A DNA stretch of 64,000 bases. It comes from JBBQCW01 sp038319025 (GTDB taxonomy: Bacteria; Actinomycetota; Thermoleophilia; Solirubrobacterales; Solirubrobacteraceae). Position numbers and translations under genes: made by a program. This document shows, in pieces, positions 17,768 to 25,511 of the stretch. The DNA lies in the NCBI GenBank assembly GCA_038319025.1, contig JBBQCW010000002.1:186001-250000 (forward strand), in the 5' to 3' direction. The notes beneath the pieces are model-generated. The model made no database searches, had not been told where the DNA came from, and saw nothing but the letters and a program-made list of their open reading frames with translations. The number at the start of each line of letters is the position of its first letter. The stretch's first letter is position 1.

Positions 17768-18444
17768 CGGTAGCCGAACCCGCGCACGGTGGTGATCGGC
17801 ATCTTGGAGTCGCCCAAGGCCGGAGTCAGCTTGCGGCGCAGGTACCCGACGTAGAGCTTCACCTGATCGGGCGCGACGCCGGCCATGTCGCCCCACACGA
17901 GTTCGAGCAGTTGCTGGCGGCTGAGGACCTGATCCGGGTGACGGATGAAGGTGACGAGCAACCGGAATTCCAACGGCGTCAGCTGGATCAACTCGCCGTT
18001 GACCTCGACGCGAGCATCAGCCACATCGATGCTGATCAGGCCGTCGTCGTAGGTCTCTCGCTCGACGGGCTTGGAGTTGGTCGAGCGGCGTAACAGCGCG
18101 TCGACCCGAGCCAGGAACTCCTGGCGGCCGAAGGGCTTGGTCACGTAGTCGTCGGCACCGGCTCGCAGCCCGCGGACCTTCTCCATCTCCCCGTCGCGCG
18201 CGGTCAGCATGAGCACCGGGACCTCGCTGAGGTCGCGCAGGCGCTGCAGCGTCTCCCAGCCGTCCATCTCCGGCATCGACACGTCGAGGATGACCAGGTC
18301 AGGCCGGACGTCGAAAAAGATGCGCAGCGCCTCTCGCCCGTCGGCCGCCTCGCGGACGGCAACACCGGCCCGCTCGAGCAGCGTGCGGACCAGTCCGCGC
18401 ACGTCGGCGTCGTCGTCGACGACGAGGATGCGGTGATCGCTCAT
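17749..18444 (-). CDS. OmpR/PhoB-family response regulator
   Basis: A 231-residue two-domain DNA-binding regulator. Receiver: ILVVDDDADVRG acidic pair, phosphoacceptor Asp in LVILDVSMPEMDG, Thr in VLMLTARDG, Lys in VTKPFG. The C-terminal winged helix is complete (LTPLEFRLLVTFIRHPDQVLSRQQLLELVWGD...YVGYLRRKL...ITTVRGFGYRYSPG). No dedicated histidine kinase is adjacent on the same strand; the kinases at 15167 and 53321 are candidates only by proximity in the window. It is divergent from the degenerate receiver gene at 18509. Confidence 0.95.
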   Translation of the reverse strand: MSDHRILVVDDDADVRGLVRTLLERAGVAVREAADGREALRIFFDVRPDLVILDVSMPEMDGWETLQRLRDLSEVPVLMLTARDGEMEKVRGLRAGADDYVTKPFGRQEFLARVDALLRRSTNSKPVERETYDDGLISIDVADARVEVNGELIQLTPLEFRLLVTFIRHPDQVLSRQQLLELVWGDMAGVAPDQVKLYVGYLRRKLTPALGDSKMPITTVRGFGYRYSPGA

Positions 18445-18508
18445 ACGCAGTTCATACCCGATTCAGCCGACAACTCCCCCTGCGAGCAGAAACCTGCAGT
18501 TCACACCC

Positions 18509-18850
18509 ATGCCCACCCTGCTGATCGCCGAGCCCGTCCCCGAGACGCGCGAACTGCTGATCCACCTGGCCCAGCGCCAGGGCTGGGTTGCGTCGGCCTT
18601 CGCGGCGATTGATGTTGGTCCGGTGGATGCGCTGCTCTTTGAGCCGCTCAGCCGTCTGGGCCAGGAGGCCCGCGAGCATGTGCTGCATCGGCATCCCAGT
18701 GCCTCCCTGGTGGCGGTCACCGTCGCGCCCGCCGAGGCCGGCAGCGAGCATGGCGCCCACCACATGATCGCCCAGCCCTTCGCCCCGGACGAGTTGGCCC
18801 GCGTGCTGCGCGCGCTGCTGGCGCCTGCGTCCCGCACCGCCGCTGCCTGA
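18509..18850 (+). CDS. degenerate (pseudo-)receiver domain protein
   Basis: A 113-residue protein with the length and alternating alpha/beta pattern of a receiver domain (TLLIAEPVPETRELLIHLAQRQGW...VDALLFEPLSRLG...PSASLVAVTVAP...HHMIAQPFAPDELARVLRALL). The phosphorylation chemistry is gone. The N-terminal Asp pair is replaced by EP, the acceptor Asp position reads Glu (LLFEP), and the conserved Lys before PF is Gln. Only the Thr of strand 4 remains. It is divergent from the OmpR-type regulator. It could act as a phosphorylation-independent adaptor; assignment is from pattern, not from a search. Confidence 0.65.
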   Translation: MPTLLIAEPVPETRELLIHLAQRQGWVASAFAAIDVGPVDALLFEPLSRLGQEAREHVLHRHPSASLVAVTVAPAEAGSEHGAHHMIAQPFAPDELARVLRALLAPASRTAAA

Positions 18851-18943
18851 TCCCGCTACGACGTGCGTGAACTGGCGTTCACCCCTTGAACGTGGATCCC
18901 CGCACGTCGCGTCAACCGCGCCGCGGCCTGCGAGGATGCGCGG

Positions 18944-20068
18944 ATGCCCGCCGCCTGGCCGCCGACCACCGCCACGCCGATCGCCGCATTCGCGCTGCGC
19001 GACGGCGACCAGAGCGCCGAGCAGATCGCCGGCTGGCTGGTCGATTGGATCGGCGGCGCGCAACGGTCGCTCGACATCGCGCTCTATGACGTGCGCTTGC
19101 CCGGCGAAGTCGGCGACCGCGTCGCCGGTGCACTGAAGGCCGCGGCAGCCCGTGGCGTCGCTGTGCGCATCGCCTACAACCACGACGAGAACGACGTAGG
19201 CCAGCTGCCGTCCACGCCTCCTCCGCGGACGCAGCCCCCGATCTTGGAGGCCATCGGCGTCCCGTTGCGCGCGATTCCCGGCGAGCCTGATCTGATGCAC
19301 CACAAGTACCTCGTGCGCGACGGCGAATCCGTGTGGACGGGCTCCACGAACTGGACTTTGGATTCGTGGACGCGGGAGGAGAATGTGCTTGTTGCCGTGA
19401 ACTCCGCCGCTGTCGCCGCGGACTTCGCGCACGACTTCACCGACCTCTGGGACGGCGGGAAGGTCGAGAAGTCCGGCCGGTTTGACACGGTCGCCACCGC
19501 GGTCGGCGACGCGACGGTGCGCGCCTGGTTCTGCCCCGGCCGCGGCGAGGAGTTGAGCGACCGGATCGCGGCAGCGATCACCGCCGCCACCCGGCGGGTG
19601 CGCATCGCCTCCCCCGTGCTGACCGCCGCGGCGGTACTCCACGCGCTCGACGGCGTGCTGGCCGCCGGCACGCTGGATGTCACGGGCGTGTGCGACGCCA
19701 CCCAGATCCACCAGGTCTTCAACCAGTGGCATGAGAACCCGAACGTGTCGTGGAAGGTGCCCGTGCTGGCCGGCGTCCTCACGCGGGCGCAGTTCCACGG
19801 CAAGCAGTCAACGCCCTACGCTCCCGGCGCCGTCCACGACTACATGCACGCGAAGGTCACGGTGGTGGACGACACCGTGTTCCTCGGTTCCTTCAACCTT
19901 TCGCGTTCGGGTGAGCAGAACGCCGAGAACGTGCTGGAGATCGCGGACCCGGTGCTGGCGGACGCGATGGCCGCCTTCATCGACGAGACGCGGGGGCGTT
20001 ACCCGGTGGTGGAGCCGCCGGCGTTCGCCGCCGCTTCCGCGCAGGCCGGCCCCTCCGGCCATCCCTGA
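18944..20068 (+). CDS. phospholipase D-like (two HKD motifs) protein
   Basis: A 374-residue protein with two PLD catalytic motifs: MHHKYLVRDGESVWTGSTNW in the first half and MHAKVTVVDDTVFLGSFNLS in the second. Each gives HxKx4D followed by the G(S/T)xN element. A complete active site is therefore expected, acting on a phosphodiester (lipid, nucleic acid or other). No signal peptide or membrane helix is visible, so it is probably cytoplasmic. The last 70 bp overlap the convergent LOG-family gene. Confidence 0.88.
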   Translation: MPAAWPPTTATPIAAFALRDGDQSAEQIAGWLVDWIGGAQRSLDIALYDVRLPGEVGDRVAGALKAAAARGVAVRIAYNHDENDVGQLPSTPPPRTQPPILEAIGVPLRAIPGEPDLMHHKYLVRDGESVWTGSTNWTLDSWTREENVLVAVNSAAVAADFAHDFTDLWDGGKVEKSGRFDTVATAVGDATVRAWFCPGRGEELSDRIAAAITAATRRVRIASPVLTAAAVLHALDGVLAAGTLDVTGVCDATQIHQVFNQWHENPNVSWKVPVLAGVLTRAQFHGKQSTPYAPGAVHDYMHAKVTVVDDTVFLGSFNLSRSGEQNAENVLEIADPVLADAMAAFIDETRGRYPVVEPPAFAAASAQAGPSGHP

Positions 20069-20769
20069 CGCAGCTCGCCCGCGCGAACGATCCGCACGAC
20101 CTCAACCGGGTCGTCGGTTATGTGGAAGAGATCGAGATCGTGCGCGCCGATAATGCCCGCGGCCAGCGGCCCGTCGGCCAGCCACTCGCGCAGGCCACCC
20201 CAGAACGCGGTGCCCACGAGCACGACCGGGAAGTGGCGGACGGTGTCGGTCTGGATCAGCACCAGCGCCTCGAACAACTCGTCGAACGTGCCAAACCCAC
20301 CGGGCAGCACCACGAACGCCGTGGCGTACCGCACGAACATCACCTTGCGGGTGAAGAAGTGGTCGAACATCAGCACCCGGTCCTGAAACGGGTTGGGCTG
20401 CTGCTCGGCGGGCAGCACGATGTTCAGGCCGATCGAAAGCGCGCCGGCATCGCGGGCCCCGCGGTTGGCGGCCTCCATCAGCCCGGGCCCACCGCCGGTG
20501 ATGATGGCGTAGCCGGCCTGCCCCACCTGCCGGGCGGTCTCCCGGCCCAGGGCGTACATGGGGTCCTCGGGGGCCACGCGGGCGGAGCCGAAGAACGAAA
20601 CTGCGCACGCCACGTCGGCCAGCGCGGCGAACCCGCTGGTGAGCTCCGCGTCGATGTCCCTGACGCGCTGCGCATCGGTCTTCTCGGTGAGAACCGAAGA
20701 GAGCTGCGCGTTGAGAAGCTCGTCGTCCGGGCTCTCAGGCGCGCGGGGGAACGAAGGAAGGTCGGCCAT
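19999..20769 (-). CDS. LOG-family protein (TIGR00730-type nucleotide phosphoribohydrolase)
   Basis: A 256-residue Rossmann-like protein. Family motifs are SFFGSARVAPEDP, ITGGGPGLMEAANRGA, FFTRKVMFVRYATAFVVLPGGFGTFDELFEAL (the PGGxGTxxE signature) and TAFWGG. Members cleave the N-glycosidic bond of nucleoside 5'-monophosphates; some release cytokinins, others act in nucleotide salvage. The roughly 50-residue N-terminal extension (ELLNAQLSSVLTEKTDAQRVRDIDAELTSGF) is typical of the longer bacterial group. The C terminus is antisense to the end of the PLD gene. Confidence 0.92.
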   Translation of the reverse strand: MADLPSFPRAPESPDDELLNAQLSSVLTEKTDAQRVRDIDAELTSGFAALADVACAVSFFGSARVAPEDPMYALGRETARQVGQAGYAIITGGGPGLMEAANRGARDAGALSIGLNIVLPAEQQPNPFQDRVLMFDHFFTRKVMFVRYATAFVVLPGGFGTFDELFEALVLIQTDTVRHFPVVLVGTAFWGGLREWLADGPLAAGIIGAHDLDLFHITDDPVEVVRIVRAGELRQGWPEGPACAEAAANAGGSTTG

Positions 20770-20780
20770 ATCCGCGGAGG

Positions 20781-21185
20781 CTATCGTCGGGCGTGTCCGG
20801 CGAGCTGGGCGTCCGCTGCGGCCCGGGCGTCAGCGCTGACCAGGCGTCCGATGTGCTCGCGGTGCTCGGCCACGAGCCCGTACGTCGCGCGGACCGGCCC
20901 CGGCAGCGCCTGAGCAACGTGCTCGATGGCTCGCCATCCCGGCCCCTTCAGCGCGCCGGCGACCACCACCGCCGCATCACCGCCTGAGAACACCTGCCCA
21001 TCCGCCGTCACAGCGTGAGCGGTGCGCAGGCGCAGATCGGGCGGCACATCCGCGAGCAGCCGCTCACCCTGCGGGGACTGGATCGCCACGGGCGTCAACA
21101 CGCCGCGCGCGTCACGGCGCAGCAGCCACGCGACCGACCAACGGCAGAAGCCACAGTCGGCGTCGTAAAGGACCGAGAGGCTCAG
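20781..21185 (-). CDS. DUF393 (DCC-type) thiol-disulfide oxidoreductase-like protein; start codon anomalous
   Basis: The frame encodes LYDADCGFCRWSVAWLLRRD, the DxDCxxC motif of the DCC/DUF393 family, then LTPVAIQSPQG...AHAVTADGQVFSGGDAAVVVAG, a typical continuation; about 134 residues. No ATG, GTG or TTG exists in frame between the in-frame upstream stop (TGA at 21234-21232) and the DCC motif. The first NTG is CTG at 21185, with AGGAG directly abutting it. Internal GTG at 21101 would remove the DCC motif. The preceding aldo/keto reductase stop forms an ATGA overlap with an ATG in another frame that ends after 10 codons; a one-base shift would join it to this frame. Either CTG is used, or the gene is frameshifted. 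Confidence 0.65.
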   Translation of the reverse strand: MSLSVLYDADCGFCRWSVAWLLRRDARGVLTPVAIQSPQGERLLADVPPDLRLRTAHAVTADGQVFSGGDAAVVVAGALKGPGWRAIEHVAQALPGPVRATYGLVAEHREHIGRLVSADARAAADAQLAGHARR

Positions 21186-21230
21186 CTCCTGATCACCGTC
21201 ATCAAGAACGGGAAGAGGTTCTCGTAGAAG

Positions 21231-22268
21231 TCATTGGGGGACGGCCGGGCGCCGCCGTGCCCCGGGCTCCAGGGCCGGGTTGTCCCAGCCGCTGTCGGTC
21301 GCATTGACGGTGGTGCCCGGGGCGACGATCTCGTCGATCCGGTCCAGCAACGCGTCGTCGAGGTTCACATCTGCCGCGCCGAGCTGGGATTCGAGCTGCT
21401 CCATCGTCCGCGGCCCGATGATCGCCGCGGTCACGCCCGGGTGGCGGATCACGAAGGCCAGCGCCATGTGGATGAGCGACAGGCCGGCCTCGTCGGCCAG
21501 CTGCCCAAGCGCGTCGGCGGCGTCGAGCTTGGCCTGGTTACCCGGGATAGACAGGTCGTAACGGGCGGGCAGCATGGCTGCGCGCCGCGACTTCAGGTCC
21601 TCGGCGCCCTTGCGCCAGCGCCCCGACAGCCAGCCGCCGGCCAGCGGGCTCCACGGTATGACGCCCATCCCGTGCTCCAGGCACGTAGGCAGCACGTCAG
21701 CCTCCACGCCGCGGGCGAGCAGCGAGTACGGCGGCTGCTCGCACACGAAGCGCTGGTGGCCGCGGTCGCGGGCCACCCACTGGGCCTCCACGATCTGCGC
21801 GGCCGGGTAGGTCGAGGAGCCGATGTAGCGGACTTTGCCCTGCGTGACGAGGTCAGATAACGCGCCGAGGGTCTCATCGTGGTCGGTCCACGGATCCCAG
21901 CGGTGTACTTGGTAGAGGTCGATCCAGTCGGTCTGCAGGCGTTTGAGTGACGACTCAACCTCCTGCACTATCCAGCGGCGCGAGTTGCCGGCCTGGTTGG
22001 GGTCATCCCCCATCGTCCCGTGGAACTTCGTGGCGAGCACAACGTTCTCACGACGGCCACCGGCCAGGGCCTTGCCCACGATCGTCTCCGACTCGCCGCT
22101 CGAGTAGACGTCGGCCGTGTCGATGAAGGAGATCCCGCCGTCAAGCGCTGCGTGGATGATGCGAACGCTCTCGTCGTGATCGGGTTCACCCCACGCGCCG
22201 AACATCATGGCCCCCAGACATAGCGGGCTGACGTGAACGCCGGTGCGTCCGAGGGTGCGAGGGTTCAT
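21231..22268 (-). CDS. aldo/keto reductase
   Basis: A 345-residue TIM-barrel NADPH-dependent oxidoreductase. The catalytic tetrad is visible: Asp and Tyr in FIDTADVYSSGESE, Lys in VLATKFHG, His in LYQVHRWDP. The nucleotide-binding C-terminal loops (FVIRHPGVTAAIIGPRTMEQLESQ) fit the Tas/YajO-like group. Substrate unknown. The ATGA at its stop suggests coupling with the DUF393 gene downstream. Confidence 0.94.
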   Translation of the reverse strand: MNPRTLGRTGVHVSPLCLGAMMFGAWGEPDHDESVRIIHAALDGGISFIDTADVYSSGESETIVGKALAGGRRENVVLATKFHGTMGDDPNQAGNSRRWIVQEVESSLKRLQTDWIDLYQVHRWDPWTDHDETLGALSDLVTQGKVRYIGSSTYPAAQIVEAQWVARDRGHQRFVCEQPPYSLLARGVEADVLPTCLEHGMGVIPWSPLAGGWLSGRWRKGAEDLKSRRAAMLPARYDLSIPGNQAKLDAADALGQLADEAGLSLIHMALAFVIRHPGVTAAIIGPRTMEQLESQLGAADVNLDDALLDRIDEIVAPGTTVNATDSGWDNPALEPGARRRPAVPQ

Positions 22269-22322
22269 CGACCGCAGGCTACTCCCGGGCCACGTCCGGC
22301 ATCCACGCTGCCGGCGGCGGGA

Positions 22323-22835
22323 TCAACCACCGGCCAGCGTCGCGCCCCAGGCACGGGCGCGTTCAAGCTCACCGTCGGCGAGCGGTCCCTCGTTGTCGTC
22401 GACGAGAAAGCTCTGGCGGTCGGCCACCTCGTACCCGCGGTGGCGTAGCCGCCGTGCGATGCCTTTGGCGGCCGAACCGGTGAGCGCTGCCGCCTTGTCG
22501 GCCCGCGAGTCGAATGCGGCCGCCCGTGCGCCTCCACCTTCAAGGGTGCGCAGCCACGAGCGCAGACCGGTGTCGTCGTCGGCGTGCGGATCGACCGGGT
22601 GCCCTTCCTCCTGGGCCCCTTCGACGGCCAGATGGCGGGTTTTGTGGCTGGCCAGTCCATGCATGTGCGTAGGCCCGCCCACGATCAGCAGGTCCGCGGC
22701 CGACGTGGCGGCAGCGGCCCCCGACACGGGCGTGACGGTGACGCCGGCGCCCGCTGACTGCACGCCCTCGGCAATGGCGTCCGCGATCGCATGCGTGTTG
22801 CCAAAGACCGACTCGTACACAACCAGGACATCCAT
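22323..22835 (-). CDS. flavodoxin-fold protein
   Basis: A 170-residue protein starting with a flavodoxin FMN phosphate loop (VLVVYESVFGNTHAIADAIAEG) and continuing with LLIVGGPTHMHGLAS, the second FMN-contact loop. It probably binds FMN and carries electrons or senses redox state. A strong ribosome binding site (GGAGGTGT on the minus strand, about 22851-22844) precedes the ATG at 22835. A perfect 17-bp hairpin lies upstream at 22927-22965. Confidence 0.88.
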   Translation of the reverse strand: MDVLVVYESVFGNTHAIADAIAEGVQSAGAGVTVTPVSGAAAATSAADLLIVGGPTHMHGLASHKTRHLAVEGAQEEGHPVDPHADDDTGLRSWLRTLEGGGARAAAFDSRADKAAALTGSAAKGIARRLRHRGYEVADRQSFLVDDNEGPLADGELERARAWGATLAGG

Positions 22836-22926
22836 CGCTCGTCACACCTCCACGTGGGTTGGTGTTGACCGTAGCCCGATAGCGGTCGTCCGTAATCCGC
22901 GGAAACGACCGAGCCGGTGGGGAATT

Positions 22927-22965
22927 GTCCGCAGTCACGCCCGGACCTCGGGCGTGACTGCGGAC
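22927..22965. terminator. perfect 17-bp hairpin between the wall hydrolase and flavodoxin genes
   Basis: GTCCGCAGTCACGCCCG (22927-22943) pairs perfectly with CGGGCGTGACTGCGGAC (22949-22965) around a 5-nt loop (GACCT). It lies 4 bp beyond the stop of the wall hydrolase (minus strand). There is no U tract on that side, so it would be a terminator of the stem-only kind, or a protein-binding palindrome. Confidence 0.65.
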
Positions 22966-22969
22966 GACC

Positions 22970-23995
22970 TCAGAACCCCTTGGGGTGACGAACGACGAAC
23001 CCGCTATTGGAGCGAGTCTCCTTCTGCCAGCGACTCGGGTTGGCACCGGAGGTGTCAAACCGAAGGCCGGCGACATACATGTACGTGTGACCGGCGTTGG
23101 CGTAGATCGAGATCCACTGGCCCTTGCCCGCCTTGCCCCACGACTCCAGGTCGCCGGAGGTCAGCTGAGTGTCTAGCAGGCCGCCGCCGTGCAGCGCGTA
23201 CGAAAGCGAGCCCGAACAGTCGTAGCCGCTGGACTTGAAGCTGCCGTGGCCGCCGCCGTACACGTACGGCTTGGTGGCGATCTCGTTGCCCGCGGCGATG
23301 ATCTGCTGAATCTCGATCGGCGCGTCGGAGGGCGCGATGGCCAGGCCGTCCTTGCCGAGCTTGGCGTGGCCGACCGGCGCGTCGGGTGCTGCCGGGGCAT
23401 CGCCCTCGGCCGCGCCGCCGCTGGCGGTCGCGGTGCTCAGGCTCTGAATGTCCCCGCGCTGCAGGACGCCGTCGACGGTGAGCTGATGATCCCCCTCAAA
23501 ACGACGCAGCGCGGACGCCGTCTTTGCCGTGAAGGTGGTGGTGATGGCGACTCGATAGCCGGCCTTGGTGAGCTTGTCACCGAGAACGCGGACATCGTGG
23601 CCGCTCATCCCCTGGGCCAGCGGGAGGCGGTCGCCCAGGTGCTGGGAAGCGGAGGAGATGTGCTTGCCCTTGGCCGCCGCGGTCTTGAGCGCCGCGATCG
23701 TCTGGGTGCCGGCGGTTCCGCTGGCGGGGAGCACGTTGGCCCACTGTTGGAACGTCTGGACGGCACGCGTGGTGCCCGCTCCGAACGCGCCGTCGGCGCT
23801 GACCTTCAGGCCGACCGTGGTGAGCAGGCTCTGCAGCGCCTTGACGTCGGCACCGTTGTCTCCGGCGCGCATGGTGCGATCGCCGAGGTTGTAGGCATGG
23901 GCGTCCTGAACATGGACGACGGCAGCGGTGGCGGTGCCTGCGGCGCTAAGCAGCAAACAGGCCGCAATCGCGGTGAGGGTACGGCGAACAGGCAT
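22970..23995 (-). CDS. secreted peptidoglycan hydrolase: two peptidoglycan-binding domains plus NlpC/P60-like domain
   Basis: A 341-residue exported protein. The signal peptide is MPVRRTLTAIAACLLLSAAGTATA. Two PG-binding-1-like modules follow: MRAGDNGADVKALQSLLTTVG...TTRAVQTFQQ and MSGHDVRVLGDKLTKAGY...ASALRRFEGDHQLTVDGV. The C-terminal domain has the cysteine-peptidase pattern PYVYGGGHGSFKSSGYDCSGSLSYAL with the catalytic Cys, and the His in NAGHTYMYVAG. It probably cleaves peptidoglycan peptide bonds. An in-frame GTG at 24001 would add two residues. The leader carries a c-di-AMP riboswitch, consistent with control of wall enzymes in actinobacteria. Confidence 0.92.
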   Translation of the reverse strand: MPVRRTLTAIAACLLLSAAGTATAAVVHVQDAHAYNLGDRTMRAGDNGADVKALQSLLTTVGLKVSADGAFGAGTTRAVQTFQQWANVLPASGTAGTQTIAALKTAAAKGKHISSASQHLGDRLPLAQGMSGHDVRVLGDKLTKAGYRVAITTTFTAKTASALRRFEGDHQLTVDGVLQRGDIQSLSTATASGGAAEGDAPAAPDAPVGHAKLGKDGLAIAPSDAPIEIQQIIAAGNEIATKPYVYGGGHGSFKSSGYDCSGSLSYALHGGGLLDTQLTSGDLESWGKAGKGQWISIYANAGHTYMYVAGLRFDTSGANPSRWQKETRSNSGFVVRHPKGF

Positions 23996-24013
23996 GAGCA
24001 CGGCGGACGATCC

Positions 24014-24168
24014 CTTCTCTTTCGTGCGCCTACGGGGTTAGCTGTCGGGCTCGCGCGGAAAGAGTCGCGCTACACCGCATATCGCGGCGATTCGCCCCCG
24101 GCCCGGATCTCTCCGAACCACTGGGTCCCCCGTTCCCCGCCCTTCGAATGGGCAGGAACTCGGCGTCG
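24014..24168 (-). ncRNA. ydaO/yuaA-type cyclic di-AMP riboswitch
   Basis: Reading the minus strand, the leader contains the conserved pieces of the c-di-AMP riboswitch in the right order: a 5' P1 strand CGCC (about 24165-24161), CGGGGAACGGGGGACCC, CCGGGGGCGAATCGCC, then GAGCCCGACAGCTAACC followed by CCGTAGGCG, whose GGCG closes P1, and the trailing GAAAGAGAAGGGAT found after the aptamer. These match the family consensus as I know it. It lies directly upstream of the secreted wall hydrolase, a known context (c-di-AMP normally turns expression off). The exact ends are approximate. Confidence 0.93.
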
Positions 24169-24294
24169 TTGATCAATTAGACACTTGCAAGGTAGCGAAG
24201 TTACGGCCTCGGGCACCCCACATCAAGGGTTATGTGGCCAGTTTCGCCGCCAGAGTCAGTGATCCTGCGGGCTGCGACCCTTGTGTGCGACGGG

Positions 24295-25434
24295 TCACAG
24301 AGCGGTGCGCAGCGCCGCATCGGCCACCGCGAGCGCAACTTCGGCCCGTATCCGCAGCGAGGCCTCGTCGACGTATTCGTGTGGCGCGTGGGCGCCTGCG
24401 CCGCGCGGCCCGAGGCCGTCGACCGTCCAGGGGATCGACGCCGCGAAGTGGCTGGCGTCCGATGCGCCACCCCGTTCGCCGGCGGCGATCGGGGCCCCCC
24501 AGGCCGCGCTCGCCGCGGCAAGCAGATCGATCGTGCTGGCACGCGCATCCATTCCGGGCCAGCGGCGGACCATGCGGGCATCGATGGCGACCTCGTCGAT
24601 CTCCCCCGGGATCGCCGCGAGCACCGGCTCGAACGCGTCGAGGGAGTCCGCGCGCAGGTCGGCGATCAGTTCGCCGGAACCGGGGACGACGTTGAGCGCC
24701 TCGCCGGAACGCAGGATCGTGGGCACGGCGGTCAGGCGCTGCGGCCCGTGCGGATCGTGAGCGTCGGCGACGAGCTGCGCGACCTGGGCCAGAGCCAGCA
24801 GCGCGTTGCGGCCGTCGTCCGGGGCGGCGCCCGAATGTGCCGAGCGGCCGGTGGCCGTCACGTTCAGCGAGCCGGCCGCCTTACGCCGCACGACCACGCC
24901 CTGGCCTCCATCCGGCCCTGGCTCGCCCGCCTCGAAACACAAGCAGGCGTCAAAGCCGGCGAACCGCTCGGTGTGGGCGAACGTATCCGTGCGCCATTCC
25001 TCGTCACACACGAGCAGAAGTGAGACCTCGGCAAACTCCTCGGCGCGGTCCTCGGCCAGGGCCTGCAGCACGCCGAGCGCCAGCACGTCACCCCCCTTCA
25101 TGTCCACCGTGCCCGAGCCGACGAGTCGGTCCCCTTCATGAACCATCGGCCGATGGTCGGCATGGGCGATGACGGTGTCGACGTGGCCGACGAGCAGCAA
25201 GCGCCGGGTTCCCGCACCGGTGATGCTCAGCAGCAGATCCGGGGCGTGCTCAGGGGAGGAGCACGGGAGTCGGTGCACTACGGCCTGCGGCGGCGCGAGC
25301 GCCACGACCACGGCGATGGCCTCCTCGGCGCCCGGAACATCGCCCGACGGGGAGGAGACGCCCACCAGCGCGGCCAGGTCGCGCGCGGCGTGCTGGGCGA
25401 TGCGGGCGCCGTGGGCGGCGATCCATTGGTCCAT
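24295..25434 (-). CDS. M20-family metallopeptidase (carboxypeptidase G2/ArgE-DapE type)
   Basis: A 379-residue zinc hydrolase. Ligand regions are visible: GHVDTV (His, with adjacent Asp), GTVDMKGGDVLAL (bridging Asp), the catalytic Glu pair in LVCDEEWRTD, CFEAGEPG, and the C-terminal His in GAGAHAPHEYVD. The dimerisation (lid) domain begins at GRSAHSGAAPDDGRNAL. The family cleaves N-acyl or C-terminal amino acid amide bonds; the precise substrate is not deducible. It is divergent from the peroxiredoxin gene at 25512. Confidence 0.92.
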   Translation of the reverse strand: MDQWIAAHGARIAQHAARDLAALVGVSSPSGDVPGAEEAIAVVVALAPPQAVVHRLPCSSPEHAPDLLLSITGAGTRRLLLVGHVDTVIAHADHRPMVHEGDRLVGSGTVDMKGGDVLALGVLQALAEDRAEEFAEVSLLLVCDEEWRTDTFAHTERFAGFDACLCFEAGEPGPDGGQGVVVRRKAAGSLNVTATGRSAHSGAAPDDGRNALLALAQVAQLVADAHDPHGPQRLTAVPTILRSGEALNVVPGSGELIADLRADSLDAFEPVLAAIPGEIDEVAIDARMVRRWPGMDARASTIDLLAAASAAWGAPIAAGERGGASDASHFAASIPWTVDGLGPRGAGAHAPHEYVDEASLRIRAEVALAVADAALRTAL

Positions 25435-25511
25435 GTCCGTACCCTTTCAGTCATGACTGCTCGCCATTTCTCGCCCATCGCTATTAGCGACTCAAATCAC
25501 GGCCGCTCGCG

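Noticed and set aside
21099..21101. GTG at 21101 as the start of the DUF393 protein
   Set aside because: It would exclude the DADCGFC active-site motif that is clearly encoded just upstream in the same frame.
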